Of a stretch of 64,000 nt of DNA, positions 11,766 to 23,564 are shown piece by piece. Source of the DNA: Ipomoea triloba (Eukaryota > Streptophyta > Magnoliopsida > Solanales > Convolvulaceae); assembly GCF_003576645.1 (NCBI RefSeq), contig NC_044916.1, positions 17,241,599 through 17,305,598 of the forward strand, written 5' to 3'. The position numbers and the translations under genes are program-made. A model generated the notes under the pieces. That model was given only the letters and a program-made list of their open reading frames with translations, was not told the DNA's origin and searched no databases. Every line of letters begins with the position of its first letter. Position 1 is the first letter of the stretch.

Positions 11766-12508
11766 AGATTAAGACTTTATTGCCGATGCATGTAAATGAT
11801 TATTCAATGCATGTGTCCAATATAAAGATGAATGATAACACTTCACTACATTTGTAAAAAAGGAAAAAAAAACAGTATATATATAATAACATTTAATTTT
11901 ATGTGTGTGCAAACATTGACACATCATAGCTGAGTGACACAAATTAAGAGAGTCATAGGCAATTCTCACACGAAGGTAAACTAAAAATCTAATGATTACT
12001 AAGTAAACTAATCCACCTACCTGGATATAGGGTTATCCTATTGCAACTCATACTCATGTATTCACCTACCAACTAAGGTTGTCCCATTGCAACGACTCAT
12101 ACTCATGTGACGTGTTTGATATTATGATAAATTGAATTTTCACACTCGCTTTTAGGTCATCTACATTAGTAGTTTTTGGATCAGATTTTAAGAACATTTT
12201 GGTGAGGTGGAGTAGAGAGTTAGGAGAGAGAGAATGGTAGAGATCCTCTTGCAAAGAGTAAGTTTTTTGCCAAAATGTGGGACCCACAAAATTAATAGGC
12301 AATTCGCGTGCCACACGTGTGGCTATTGCAATTGGGCGCGTTAATAGTGTTGTTTCAATTTTTTTTGGTTGAAATCATCCTTTGTTTTATTTTTTATTTT
12401 TTATTTTCACTTTCCTACCATGTTCTCTTTACTAATCACACTTACAAAAACTTCTCAAAAACTAAAAAAACAACTCCACTATGTTTGTATTATATAGTGA
12501 TATTTGTT
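11766..12508. other. Gene-free region upstream of acyltransferase-like gene
   Basis: Low-complexity AT-rich sequence with one local repeat: CAACTCATACTCATGTA at about 12044 and CGACTCATACTCATGTGA at about 12092. No domain was found in the short frames. Confidence 0.45.
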
Positions 12509-12875
12509 GGGTGTGTTTGGTTCACGGGTTACACTAGGAATGAGAATCAAAATCATATTTAGTGTTTGGTTGACAACTTTTTAAAACACAACTATGGATT
12601 TAATTACCCTTTCAATTAAAAACTCATTCCTTGATAAAAAAAAAAGGTATATATAATTCAATCTTATTGGTAATATGATTTTTAAGTTTAGATTAATGCT
12701 TTTATTTTTGTAATTTAAAACCTTCATTCTCAAGGGCCATATATAAACAAACATTGATAATTATTCAAATTCCACTATACTAACAAACATGCAAAATACA
12801 TACTTCCACCAAAACACATACTATTACGAAGTATTTAATTCTAATTCTGACTCCAATTCTCACGTGTGAACCATC
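12509..12875. mobile_element. Tourist-like MITE (decayed)
   Basis: The left end GGGTGTGTTTGGTTCAC and interior blocks (GAATCAAAATCAT, AACTTTTTAAAACACAA) match the intact element at 21513-21972. The right end retains only TGTGAACCA. It lies in the promoter-side flank of the gene at 13184. Confidence 0.55.
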
Positions 12876-13183
12876 CTCAATTTTTCCTCTCCAATAATGA
12901 GATTTTTGGATATGAAGGAAAGGATTACCAGAGCTACTTAGACATCCACAGACCACATGTATCACCCTTTGGAAAACTCAGTAGATTAATTGTATTGAGT
13001 ACATCAATAAAATATGGCCAAAAAAACAAGTACACTTAAAGTATACATTTCACTCACACATTCACGTGTGTAGCTAGGTAGCTACCTAGCTGCACCCCAT
13101 TTGTCCATTTCAATTCAGGGAAAGTGGGCAACTCTACTTTCTCCGCTTATCACTCCAACTCCGAGCCTCTGCTTCGAGATTTC

Positions 13184-16100
13184 ATGGCGGAGCAAGACGG
13201 CGTTGCCGCCGCAGCAAAGGCGGCGCAGCCCAAGAGCCGCCCGGTGGGAGGCACTGAGTATAGCTGGTGTAGAGCGGTGCCCGGTGGGACGGGCATAACG
13301 GTGTTGGCAATCCTCTTATCGAAACCAATTGATATTCCACTTCTCGAAAATGCCCTCAGGAAGTTGCAAATTGCCCACCCTATCCTCAACTCCAAACTCC
13401 ACTACCACGCCGCCACCAATTCCTTCTCTTACGTCACTCCCCCCACTCCTCGCCTCCAAATCCAGCCCTACGATCATCCCTCAACGGCCGAGATTCTCCT
13501 CCGCCGCGCCGCTCCCTCCTCAGTCTCGGACTTCCACCTCATCCTCGAGCACGAATTAAATCGCAACACCTGGCACAATCCCGACCCTTCATCCGACTCC
13601 GACTCCGACGCCGACACTTTCTTCGCCACCGTGTACGACCTGAACGGCGGCAAGCGGGCACTGGCCCTCCGGCTGCACACGTCAGCCTGCGACCGCGCCA
13701 CCGCCGCCGCATTGCTGACCGAGCTGCTGCCCCCCCTGGTAGGCAACGGCGGGCAGGAAGAGGAAGGGACACAAAGGGAAATACAAAGCGGAGGCGATGT
13801 GGGTTTGGGAATAGAGGATTACATTCCAAACGGGAAAGCAAACAAGCCGTTTTGGGCAAGGGGATTGGACATGCTGGGATACTCTTTGAATTCGTTTAGG
13901 TTATCCAATATAGGTTTCCACGACACGGAATCTCCTCGGGCGTCGCAGGTGGCGCGGCTGACGTTGGGCAAACACGACACTCGTCGGATTCTGGATGGGT
14001 GTGAAGGCAGAGGGATAAAATTGTGTGGGGTTTTGAGTGCGGCTGGGTTGATTGCAGCCCGGGCTTCTAAAGAGGTTCCGGATAATAGGTACGAAAAGTA
14101 TGCAGTTGTCACCCTCATGGACTGCCGTTCAATTCTTGATCCCGTGCTTAGCGCCAACCATGCTGGTTAGTTTTATCCCCATCTATGCTTTATCTTCATT
14201 AATTCTCCTTCTCTGCCTCACAAAAGACCAAATCTTTTGTCCTAAGAGAGTAAATTCAGTGTCCTATTAGGTAGAAAGTTTTAATGCTAGTGCTCATAAG
14301 AAACCCCTTTACAAGAAGCTGAAACTCTCACCTTAAAAAGATAAATCATAACCTATTAGGTAGGAAGGCGAGTGCAGGTGTCTGCTTCACAGGTAGCCAC
14401 TTCACAAGACTGTAAAACTCTGGTAAACACTTTTAGGTAGGAGGTTTAGTATTGGTACTCATAAAGAGCCACTACGCAAAAAGGTAGAACTATTATATTG
14501 TGAGACGGAATCTTATGTCTTACCCACAATCACTCACTTAGAAATTAAATGAGTGTTGATTAATTTTGTGAAGGCAAAATATTATTTTTTACTCTCAAAT
14601 TTTACTCTTAATTTTTACCCGTCCACACAATTTTGATGTTTATATTTTCATTGAGACTCATAAAAGGAAGATAACTAATAATAATCAATTGTGACTGTAC
14701 CACAAGGTCCTTGGCATCAAACCCTTCCCTTTATACGGGAGGTGGTGGGTTCGAGCCTCAGTGGAGGCAATACGCACTCTTGTGCTTCAATAGGTTGAGA
14801 AAGTAGTATACTGCATTGTAATAGAGTTAGTAGTATTCAAAAGAAAAAATAATAATAATAATCAATTGTCATATTAAAGAGTAGAAATACCAAATACATG
14901 TAATAGAATTTTTTTGTGAATCTGTTTGGCAGTCAAAGCATTATCGTTTTGTCCTGGATTAATCTGGTCCACACTTTCCTGCTAACTCCAATTACTTGAA
15001 TTAATTATTAAGCATCTCCAACTAAAAAAAAAAATTCAGTATCAAATTTTAAGCCAAAAAAAAAAAAGAGAGAATATTCTTAGCACATCTTTACATTATT
15101 ATTATTATTTTAATATCCAACCCATTTACACTTTTTGCACCAAATTTTATTCTTTCACTAAAATAATTTGTATTCTCTCAAATTAAACTCTTATATTAAT
15201 ACTTTAATTATTTTAATATAAAATATAATTATAATGCAAATAATATTTTTATTCCAGAATAATATAGCATATAACATTCATTATATTTTTAATTAATCTA
15301 TATTTAATATGGAGTATTAGTTTTGTTTTAATCGTCGTGATAAAATCTTTCAAATGATATAATTTATTTTTAATAATATACAATTTATGTTTAAGTATTT
15401 AACAAAATAAGTAAATATAACCCTAAACATAAAAGATTCAAAAGAATAAGGGGGTGTTTGGTTATTGGCTTATAAGCTAAATTTTAGCTTATTTGACCAA
15501 GTTTAGCTTTTTGATCAATCAATAACCTATTTTGAAGTGTTTGGTAAATGGCTTATTGGCCTTAGCTTATTGGGTCAATAAGCTGAAAATTGAAAAGCTA
15601 ATGAATGTAGCTTTTTGTATCAGCTGGTTGAAAACAATGGGTATATTGACTATTTTATCCTTTAAAATTAATGAGATTTACTTTTAAATGGGTGGTGTGT
15701 TTGTTATTTTATAATAATAATAATAATAATATCCTTAAATGTCATTTTACATTCAATCAGCTACTAGTAAACACCTAATTTACCAAACAGTTTTTTATAA
15801 CCAGCTAATACAACCAGCTGGTCAAACCAGTTAACGCAATCAGCCATCAGCTACTAGCTAAACCAACCAGCTATCAGCTATAAGCTATCAACCGTTTGCC
15901 AAACACCCCCTTAATAAAAATGAATTAGTGCAAAAGAGAGAAAAAAATTCTCAAAATTTTGCCATTGATGAACATTTTGTGCCAAATAAGGCAGAGTAAA
16001 GTTCACCTACCGTAAAAATTTTGTCCTTTTGATATCTTCATTGGAGGTCAACTGCTTCAAATTTTTTGCTGAAATACCATTTATCAGTCTTTATTGGAGA

Positions 16101-16627
16101 TGGCCTTAGGTGCTTTGTGTTAGGCTTTATTGACCTTAATAATTCTATAATGAGAAAATGTTGGTACGGTGCATGCAGGGTTTTATCATTCTGCTATCCT
16201 CAACACACATGACATCAAGGGAGGAGAAGACATATGGGAACTGGCAAAAAGGACCTACACATCCTTTGCAAATGCCAAGAACAACAACAAGCATTTCAGT
16301 GACATGGCTGATATGAACTTCCTGATGGGCAAGGCCATAGAAAACCCAGGCTTAACCCCCTATTCATCCATGAGGACTTCTTTTCTCTCTGTGTTTGAAG
16401 ACCCCATCGCCATCACTGACCAATCCGCCCACCTCCGCCATGAAGTTGGGGTGGAAGACTTCATTGGCTGCTCTTCTGTCCATGGCATTGGCCCCACCAT
16501 CGCCATTTTTGACACCATTAGAGATGGGGAGTTGGACTGTGCTTGTGTGTACCCTTCTCCATTACACTCTAGGCAGCAAATGCAGGGGCTGATTGATGAG
16601 ATGAAGAGGATTCTTGTTGAATGTTAG
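13184..16627 (+). CDS. Acyltransferase/condensation-domain-like protein, 2 exons, 476 aa
   Basis: Exons 13184-14165 and 16179-16627 join in frame across a GT-AG intron of 2013 bp; stop TAG at 16625-16627. The first in-frame ATG is at 13184; the open frame runs 60 bp further upstream but starts only with GTG, which nuclear genes do not use. The protein starts with an Ala-rich leader, then GGTEYSWCRAVPGGTGITV and a condensation-type fold: N-terminal LENALRKLQIAHPILNSKL, a central HTSACD in place of the canonical HxxxD(G), and a C-terminal HSAI...VGVEDFIGCSSVHGIGP block. It resembles the plant alcohol-acetyltransferase/condensation-like family, usually about 450-480 aa, so length is normal. The spacing of His and Asp in HTSACD is one longer than in BAHD enzymes, so catalysis and substrate are unknown. 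Exon 1 is far more GC-rich than its flanks. Gene structure is confident; function is only family-level. Confidence 0.85.
14690..14865 (+). mobile_element. tRNA-derived SINE in the acyltransferase-like intron
   Basis: Contains a box-B-like GGTTCGAGCCTC at about 14747, a conserved body with TGCTTCAATAGGTTGAGA and TAGTATTCAAAAG, and an A/T-rich tail. The same body appears at 63385-63547 in the SLU7 intron, which shows a shared SINE family. It lies in sense orientation within the intron. Confidence 0.75.
15450..15910. mobile_element. 461-bp MITE with GGGGGTGTTTGG termini
   Basis: Left end GGGGGTGTTTGGTTA and right end TGCCAAACACCCCC are inverted. Flanks are TAA and TTA, so a perfect 3-bp duplication is not seen. 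The interior is full of short AGCTTAT/CAGCTA words in both orientations. It sits in the intron of the gene at 13184. Confidence 0.75.
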
Positions 16628-17214
16628 CATGCATTGTATGGCTGGGGATCTATCAATTACCCCTTTTAACAAATGAGTAATGTTGCCTTCTTACACGCAT
16701 GCATTATATCAAAGATTATTTGGACTATTTATTTTCCTTCTCTTTCTAATGAAAAATATATGTTGTTTTTACTCCCTAAAATTATATTTACTTTTATTTC
16801 TTGAAGTGACATATCGGATAAGATGTCATAACAAGAATTAATAATAATCTTTTCTAAAAGGCATATCGAACAAAATTCAAACTCGCAACCTCTTGTTTGC
16901 CATACGTAACCCAAACCACCAAGCCACTTCATCTCTTGTTTACAAAAGTGTTACATCTTATACTTATTCCCTACTTGGCAGGCGGGTAGATTCGCTAACC
17001 CCCCACGACCGGCCACCTCCACCTATGCCTCCCCCAGCGGGCTTGGGGTGCCCCATGGTGTGGCAACGACGCCCCATCGGAAGGAGGGCACAGTATTGAA
17101 AGCTTACATGCGCGTGGCTAGGCAGGTGATGAAGACATGCTAATGCAAGCGGAGGGATGGCACGGATGGTGGCGGGTGGTCGCATGTCGCATGCCGCATG
17201 GCGGGTGATGGACA
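16628..17214. other. 3' flank; short GC-rich patch
   Basis: Follows the stop codon of the acyltransferase-like gene. A GC-rich patch at 16980-17215 (with CCCCCACGACCGG and GGCGGGTGGTCGCATG) contrasts with the AT-rich surroundings. No frame in it resembles a known protein; it may be a retroelement scrap. Confidence 0.4.
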
Positions 17215-18440
17215 ATTTTAATATAGTCTTCACAAGTGCATGAATCACTGTAGTAATAGTGTGCAAAATCAAGGGTTGAACTCACATGGAATTGATACTA
17301 GGCAATTTAAAGACTAAATAATTAACATTGATAATTAAAAGTACTAGAGTCAAATGTCAAATAATTAAATCAAAACTCAGGAAGCTAAGCAAATAAATTA
17401 CCATAAACCAGAAAACCAAATTAACAATAAAAAAATGGAAAAGTCTAGGAACATGAATCAACTACCATTACTAGTTTTGCAGATTAGTTCAACTTGCCAA
17501 CCAAATTAAGAGTTCGTTCTAACGGTTATATGACTACTCCGTATGGCGTTCAGAGCAAGTCACGTGCTTTAACCATTCATGTAATAAAGATACTTATACA
17601 AATAGTTAAAACCCAATTAGTGAATTTCTGCTTTTGGTTTTCTGAATGATGATGTTAAAGAAGTTAGTTGCATCTATGATTGAGGGTGTAGACTTCTATT
17701 TTGTTGAGCGATCTGCAAATCGTACTACCACATTGTTGCTCGGGAAGCTGTTTCTTTGATAGGTTGTGGGGAGTGGTTCGATACTCCTCCTCATTTATCT
17801 GATTTAATGAATTAAGTTCTTTTTCTCAAAAAAAAAATTAATAATTTAGGATTTTATTAAATAAAAGAATTCAATCCTCAACCAATTAAGTTCTTGGCCA
17901 ATTGTTAGATGAATTCCTCAAACTTTGATAATCAAGAAATAAATTTATTTTAATAAAGATAGTCAAATAGTAACAACCAGGAGCATAGCAAGTGGAACGT
18001 TGCAAGAGCCCACTCACTCATTAGCACTATTTCATCAATGAGCAGGAGTGATGGAGAGCCAATGCACTTATGAAGGAAAGCGCCTCAATTCTAAAGAGCC
18101 ATGTCACTAGAAGTTGTAGTTATTAGGAGACCGGTGCATTTACCATGTAACTATTACCTTCTATAGCATAAAAGCTAGAGCCCATGTAATAGCAAGGGGC
18201 ACATTCACAAACTTGTACTCAACTCTTGAAACAATACATTTTGTTTACTTACAAACATACCTAGTAACATATTTACTGTTTAGCAGCCTACTGAGTCTAA
18301 TGAAGATGATGATGAGCCTAATGAAGATAAGTTCGATGAAGATGATGATGAGTTGATCAGAGGATGCACCCAAAGAAGAAAGGAAAACGGTATGCCTTGC
18401 TACTATGCCTATATATCCTCCTAGCTTGTTCATTTAATTA
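17215..18440. mobile_element. Old LTR relic interrupted by a truncated LINE
   Basis: Blocks on both sides of the LINE fragment (about 17250-17600 and 17845-18110) read like an Ogre/Tat-type gypsy LTR: a GGGTTGAACTCACATGG phrase, then AATCCTCAACCAATTAAGTTCTTGG and GATGAATTCCTCAAACTTTGATAAT. The assignment rests on phrase similarity only and no coding domain remains. Near 18285-18350 there is an acidic GATGATGATGAG-rich stretch of unknown origin. Confidence 0.35.
17630..17842 (+). mobile_element. 5'-truncated LINE 3' end (RNase H tail) with poly-A
   Basis: A short frame encodes the RNase H C-terminus typical of plant L1 ORF2: FVERSANRTTT, then REAVSLIGCGEWFDTPP and a stop. It is followed by an oligo-A tract at 17829-17838. 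It lacks everything upstream, as expected from incomplete reverse transcription. It differs from the large LINE at 55412-62270. Confidence 0.7.
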
Positions 18441-19884
18441 TTTCATTCATATGTCAAGCTGATGCATTCACACAATTGGATAAACAATAATTAGATCACA
18501 TCGATAGCTCAGTCATTTGATTTTTGAATGGCAAATTATGCACAATAATACAGAATCAAGTCCTAATAGCTAACAATTGCAATATATATAGGAGTTTCAA
18601 CCTTTATGGGAGTGACGCGGACTCCTTGTGAGTTGTGAGCATCTTCTACTATGTATTAGAATTCTTACCTAATGCACAGTCGAGTCACTATGATTTACTT
18701 CCTTAGAGTCTTGTAGGACCCTTGGGGTAAGAGATTTCACTTTTTGTGGACAAGTATAAACAATAATGACCTTAAAGCATCAACTTTACCATACTTGGTA
18801 TACATTAACTCTTTCTCAATGATTATATGGTCCTCCCGTAGATCCACAGAGTTTAGTTTCTTTAATTATCTCATTAGTTTCATCAGCTGTATGTTCATGT
18901 GGAATTACAACAAAGTTGCATTCTATGTATGGATGATTTTAAGAAACCATATTCGATCATGAAACTTAACCTTCTTTCTGACTTTTAATTGGGGTCTATC
19001 TTTGATGCATTTTATTTGCAAATATGGTGTTGGATTTGAACTAGATTGAGTTATTAAGAAGATTGATGGAGGAGGAATTAGAATTACACTCTAGTAATAT
19101 TGTAATAAGACTGCAATGTATATAAAATATATTAAAATTGCAATTAGATGGAATGAGTATTGTTTCTTTTTAAAAGAAACAGTAATATTTTGGACCATGA
19201 TCCACAATAAAATTTGTGTATGATGAGTTATGCTGGTTAAATTTAGGTCATTTACTACCTCTACAATTAATATATATGTAATTCTGTAGTGACCTTCCAG
19301 TTATAGGATATTAATTCTTTTCATTACATGGAATTTGTCTACACAACACCTACAAGTGAATTTGTCAAAAGTAATAATTGGCTCAATTAGTCAATTCTTT
19401 TAATTTGACAGACCTTCAAATGTGCGCAAATAAATGAGCAAATGCATCACCGTCTAATCAACACAAATAAAGAGTTGATTTGCAAGTTTTCTAAAACCAA
19501 AACAAACATATTACTGAAAAGCCTTGTCAACAACTGCCACGCTTAATATATTTCCCAACAAGAAACATTTTTGTCATTATCCAACCTTAATTTTTGAATT
19601 TAAATGCCCCACACACACATATATATAATACTAATAATTTGAATTGGAATTTGGAATAACCAAAGCCACCATATCCCTGAAAAGTCTTCCGAGGCCAACA
19701 ACTACAACATTTAATATTTTCCCAACAAGTTCGGTTCGATCTTTTTCTAAACCGAACTAATAGTACACCGAAAAATTGAACAGTAATAGATTCTTGTAAA
19801 TCGAACGATTCGATTAAAAATCAAGTCGAACCGAATAATTTGGTAAAGAATCCGAACCAAACCGAACCGAATACCGTTTGTTTT

Positions 19885-19921
<37 letters not shown>

Positions 19922-20951
19922 GTAAATCCAAGTCCCTCTGCTCTGCCGTTTAGTTCCTATTCTCATTGGTATCTCTCCTAAATTTTTTATTTGATATCTT
20001 ATGGCTTTAAAATCATTCTAATTTTGATTTCCAGTGCACTGAAATTATTTTTTAGTGCACTGGAAAATAAAATTCCAGTGCACTAGCAATAATGGATTGT
20101 GTTAAAAAATTAACTTTACAATACTTGACACTTGTTCTCCAAATATTAACTATACAGATAGCTGATTCTTCATATTGTTAATAAAACATTCTAAGTGAGC
20201 CAACCGAAGAGTTGGTTGTGCAAAAAAATCAACTGATGTTTGGTAATTAGTAGACTATGTGAATATGTATTGTTTGGGGACTTTGGTAGTGTGTTAGTAA
20301 AATTAGAAAATATTAAAATTTGTGGTTTTAAAACTGAACTGAACCAATTCTGAACCGAACTATAATGTTAAACTGAATGGTATCATTTTTTTAATACCAA
20401 AACCAAAACAAAAAAATAAAATTGGATCGAATCCCGAAACGCCCACCCATAACAACAAGCATTTTGTTATTATCTACTCTTAATCTTTGAATTTTTATAC
20501 TACAAATATATTTAATACTTGGAAAAATGGCATTTTGAATGACGTACGGCATAATGAATAACTCAGTTACTTAATTATAATTGTAGTCTTATTTAATTCT
20601 TGAATTGTTCGTTTAGTGACCTTTTCAATCTCCTTGTAAAATAGCTATTATATAACCTAATGCTTGTTCTTGAGCTTGAAATGAATGATGAACAAAACAT
20701 CTACACTAATCTAAACGAAACTAGTGTTAACAATAAGTAGGAAATGAAAGGAAATTTGAGTAGAGTAAAAGGGTGGAGAGTTCATCTCAAAACTTAGTAA
20801 ATTATTGATTCAAACAAATTAGAGATGTTGGGCATGGCACGGTCAAGCTCGTCAACAATAAAAAGGCAAACACAAAATGTACTACGTTGTAGGCATGACC
20901 ACGCCGAAATTCGTGCATACCTGGCAGAATGAATCCCCACCCTACTTGTTG
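18441..20951. other. Gene-free region with degenerate repeats
   Basis: No gene was seen. Two to three diverged copies of a block containing CAACAAC..AC..C..TTAATAT.TTTCCCAACAAG occur at about 19525-19590 and 19690-19730. Between them and 20450 is a stretch rich in AACCGAAC/GGTTCGG words, probably a decayed element whose flanks end AACAAG. An (AAT)n microsatellite lies at 19888-19921. Confidence 0.45.
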
Positions 20952-21473
20952 CAGTTCTTATATCGTAAACCGTTGTTCCAAAACGACGTCGTTTCAGTAA
21001 GTGGGAGACGGAGCCCGTAATTGACACTACAGTTCATCTCAAAAGATACTGCCTTACATTTGTTTTGATATTATCGAATGAAACTGTAGTTATATCGAAA
21101 TGTAACTGTAGTTGTGTTGAAATGTAACTGCAGTGTATATGAACTGATACTGAATAACAGTTTCACATTTGTGTTTTATATTATCGAATGAAACTGTAGT
21201 TATATCAAAATGTAACTGTAGTTGTGTTGAAATGTAACTGCAGTGTATATGAACTAATAGTGAATAACAGTTTCACATTTGTGTTTTTATATTATCGAAT
21301 GAAACTGTAGTTATATCAAAATGTAACTATAGTTGTGTTGAAATGTAACTGAAGTTGTGTTGAAATGTAACTGCAGTGTATATGAACTGAAAGTGAGTGG
21401 CGCGAATTCATCCGTCTGTTTTCATTAATCAAAACGACGTCGTTTTGATGCGCGATCCACGATATAATTTGCG
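20952..21473. mobile_element. 522-bp MULE-type MITE (copy A), TSD TACTTGTTG
   Basis: The ends are inverted around TTATATCGT and the palindrome AAAACGACGTCGTTT (about 20977 and 21431-21445). A 9-bp direct repeat TACTTGTTG flanks it (20943-20951, 21474-21482). The interior has three 110-bp tandem units starting with TATTATCGAATGAAACTG and containing repeated ATGTAACTG(C/T)AGT. Copy B lies at 53025-53680. No ORF. Confidence 0.85.
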
Positions 21474-21512
21474 TACTTGTTGGCCACGCTCTTGACTAGT
21501 TGCGACAACTTA

Positions 21513-21972
21513 GGGTGTGTTTAGTTCATATGTTTACGCCTTAGAAATGGAAATCAAAATCATAATTAATTCCTATTCAACTTTTTAAAACACAATTACA
21601 GAATTTGGTTATCTCTTCAATTAAAAATCTTATTTCCTAATTAAAAAGAGGTATCATTTCATCTTATTGATAATCTATTTTTTAAGTTTGGATTAGTACA
21701 TTTAGATTTTTAATTTGTTTTGAATTTTCGTTCATATTGATGCTTTGAATGTCATTATTTTAGGAACAATCACCTTGATTTTTTGTTTTTGTATTTTAAA
21801 AACATTTATTCCTATTATATGATCATACACAACCAAACATCCATATTTGTAATCATTTCAATTCCACCTTACTACTAAACATTTTAAAATACTTTTACCA
21901 AAACTCATTATCATTATCAAGTATTTGATTATCATTCTGATTCTAAATTTCATGTGTGAACCAAACACACCC
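21513..21972. mobile_element. 460-bp PIF/Harbinger (Tourist-like) MITE, TSD TTA
   Basis: Terminal inverted repeats GGGTGTGTTTAGTTCA and TGTGAACCAAACACACCC, flanked by TTA on both sides (21510-21512, 21973-21975). No coding capacity. Relatives in the window lie at 12509, 22411 and 45672. Confidence 0.85.
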
Positions 21973-22410
21973 TTAGTCTTCTTTTTTAATCAATACATAC
22001 ATATCATGTTGAAATAGACTAAAAATAAAGTTTTAAATAAAATGAAAATACATATAATATTACCCATTTTCAGATTAAAGCCCCTACACCGTCATTGTGG
22101 ACTATGCGAATAAATAAATGATTTGAAGGTTTTCATGCGCTAATTAAACAAACATATTCTTACAAATAATTTCAAATTGAAGCATAATTAATAAGTAATT
22201 AAATTAATAAATTAAAGAGTTTCCAACAACCAATGCATTTTATCACTGTATTATATTCCTATAATTATTAATTTAAAAATCCTAAAAATAATTAACAATT
22301 CTGATCATTTGGATTAGTATACTGCAAATTGTAGATCAGAGGCCACCCAATTCTCTAGCATAAAATACTAAAAATTAAATGGTGTCATCTGGCAACTAAT
22401 TAAAATATTA

Positions 22411-22709
22411 GGGTGTGTTTGGTTCGCACATGAGAATCAGAATCGGTATGGGTATCAAATACTTGGTAAGGGTAAAGGGTTCTGGTGAAAGTATTTGCAT
22501 GCTTGGTAGTAGGGTGGAATGAAAATGATTATTAATAGTTGGGGAAGAAAGGAGGAAGGGGAATGAAACTCTTATTTCATTAGGGTATAGGTTTTCCAAT
22601 TAATGCGGTATTCCAAACTCATAGTAGTATTTTAAAAGCCTATTAACCAAACAATAACAGTCACTTTGATATCCATGCCTTATGCCTAAACCCCCAACCA
22701 AACACACCC
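22411..22709. mobile_element. 299-bp PIF/Harbinger (Tourist-like) MITE, TSD TTA
   Basis: Ends GGGTGTGTTTGGTT and AACCAAACACACCC, with TTA at 22408-22410 and 22710-22712. Shorter than the neighbour at 21513 but with the same termini. Confidence 0.85.
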
Positions 22710-22814
22710 TTAGTTTCTTGCCATTATTGCCACAAATAATTCCAATTTGGTGCATTAAGTACTAAATTAAAGACTTGACAACAACTAATTAAAAATATTG
22801 TAATTATGTAGCCT

Positions 22815-22935
22815 TAATCTTTTGGTATAGTGACACCCGGTTTACACTCCCACATGAATGGGAGTAGGTTGGAGTCTCAGTGGAGTCAACTGTTGACACG
22901 CTCCTCGTCATCCAAATAAAATAATAATACTAATT
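22815..22935 (+). mobile_element. SINE-like relic
   Basis: A tRNA-like phrase TTTTGGTATAGTGACACCCGG is followed by GGTTGGAGTCTCAGTGG, a box-B variant, and an A/T tail at 22915-22930. Same family style as the SINE at 42270-42420. It lies about 160 bp upstream of the CC-NLR start. Confidence 0.5.
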
Positions 22936-23564
22936 TTAATGCTTCAACAGTAATCTGGCAATTTTGCAGTAGCGCGGTTCCGTAAAGCAATTCTAGTTCA
23001 TATTAGTTCTCTTCTGCTAACCATGGCCTTCTCCTAAACCCACAATCAAACTGAGAAAAATAAAATCTCGATCAATTTTAATACTGATAGAGAAAAATGG
23101 CTTGTGTAGCTGTAAATTCTCTTATCAGAACATTAGAGCTTGAGTTCTTGCAACCTAACCCACGTCCAATCCTACAAGAAATGAAACTCATCATCCCTTT
23201 CAACAAAGAGCTGATCAAATCCCTCCATGAAAAGCTTGGTTTTCTGATAGAACTGTTGGATCGGATGAGAGCAGAATGGATAGTGTTGGAGCAGTTAAAG
23301 ACTTGGAAACGAAGCTCAGAGATGTAGCTTTCAGGTTAGAAGATGATATTGAACTCCATGTGGTAGATCTCTATATAGAAGCTGATAATGAGGAATTTGG
23401 AATAGCAATAGCAAATCTTTTTGGGGTAGAACCACAATGGGATAGAGAAGCCAAAAAAACCCGGCATTCTACTTGGCTTCGTCATGTATTGCAACAAGCA
23501 ATTCAAGACATTGATGCCATCAAAGAAGAGGTAGAGAAAGTGAGGATGGAGTACAAGCATGTCA

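Noticed and set aside
12509..12875. Intact Tourist MITE upstream of the acyltransferase-like gene
   Set aside because: The right terminus and TSD are lost; recorded as decayed.
13124..13183. N-terminal extension of the acyltransferase-like gene starting at 13124
   Set aside because: It begins with GTG, not ATG; the next in-frame ATG (13184) gives a sensible start.
13474..14157. Minus-strand and alternative-frame ORFs over exon 1 of the acyltransferase-like gene
   Set aside because: They are shadows of a GC-rich exon, with no domain.
18245..18433. Acidic GATGAAGATGATGATGAG stretch as a gene fragment
   Set aside because: It is short, has no start or domain, and reads as open in both strands because of its simple composition.
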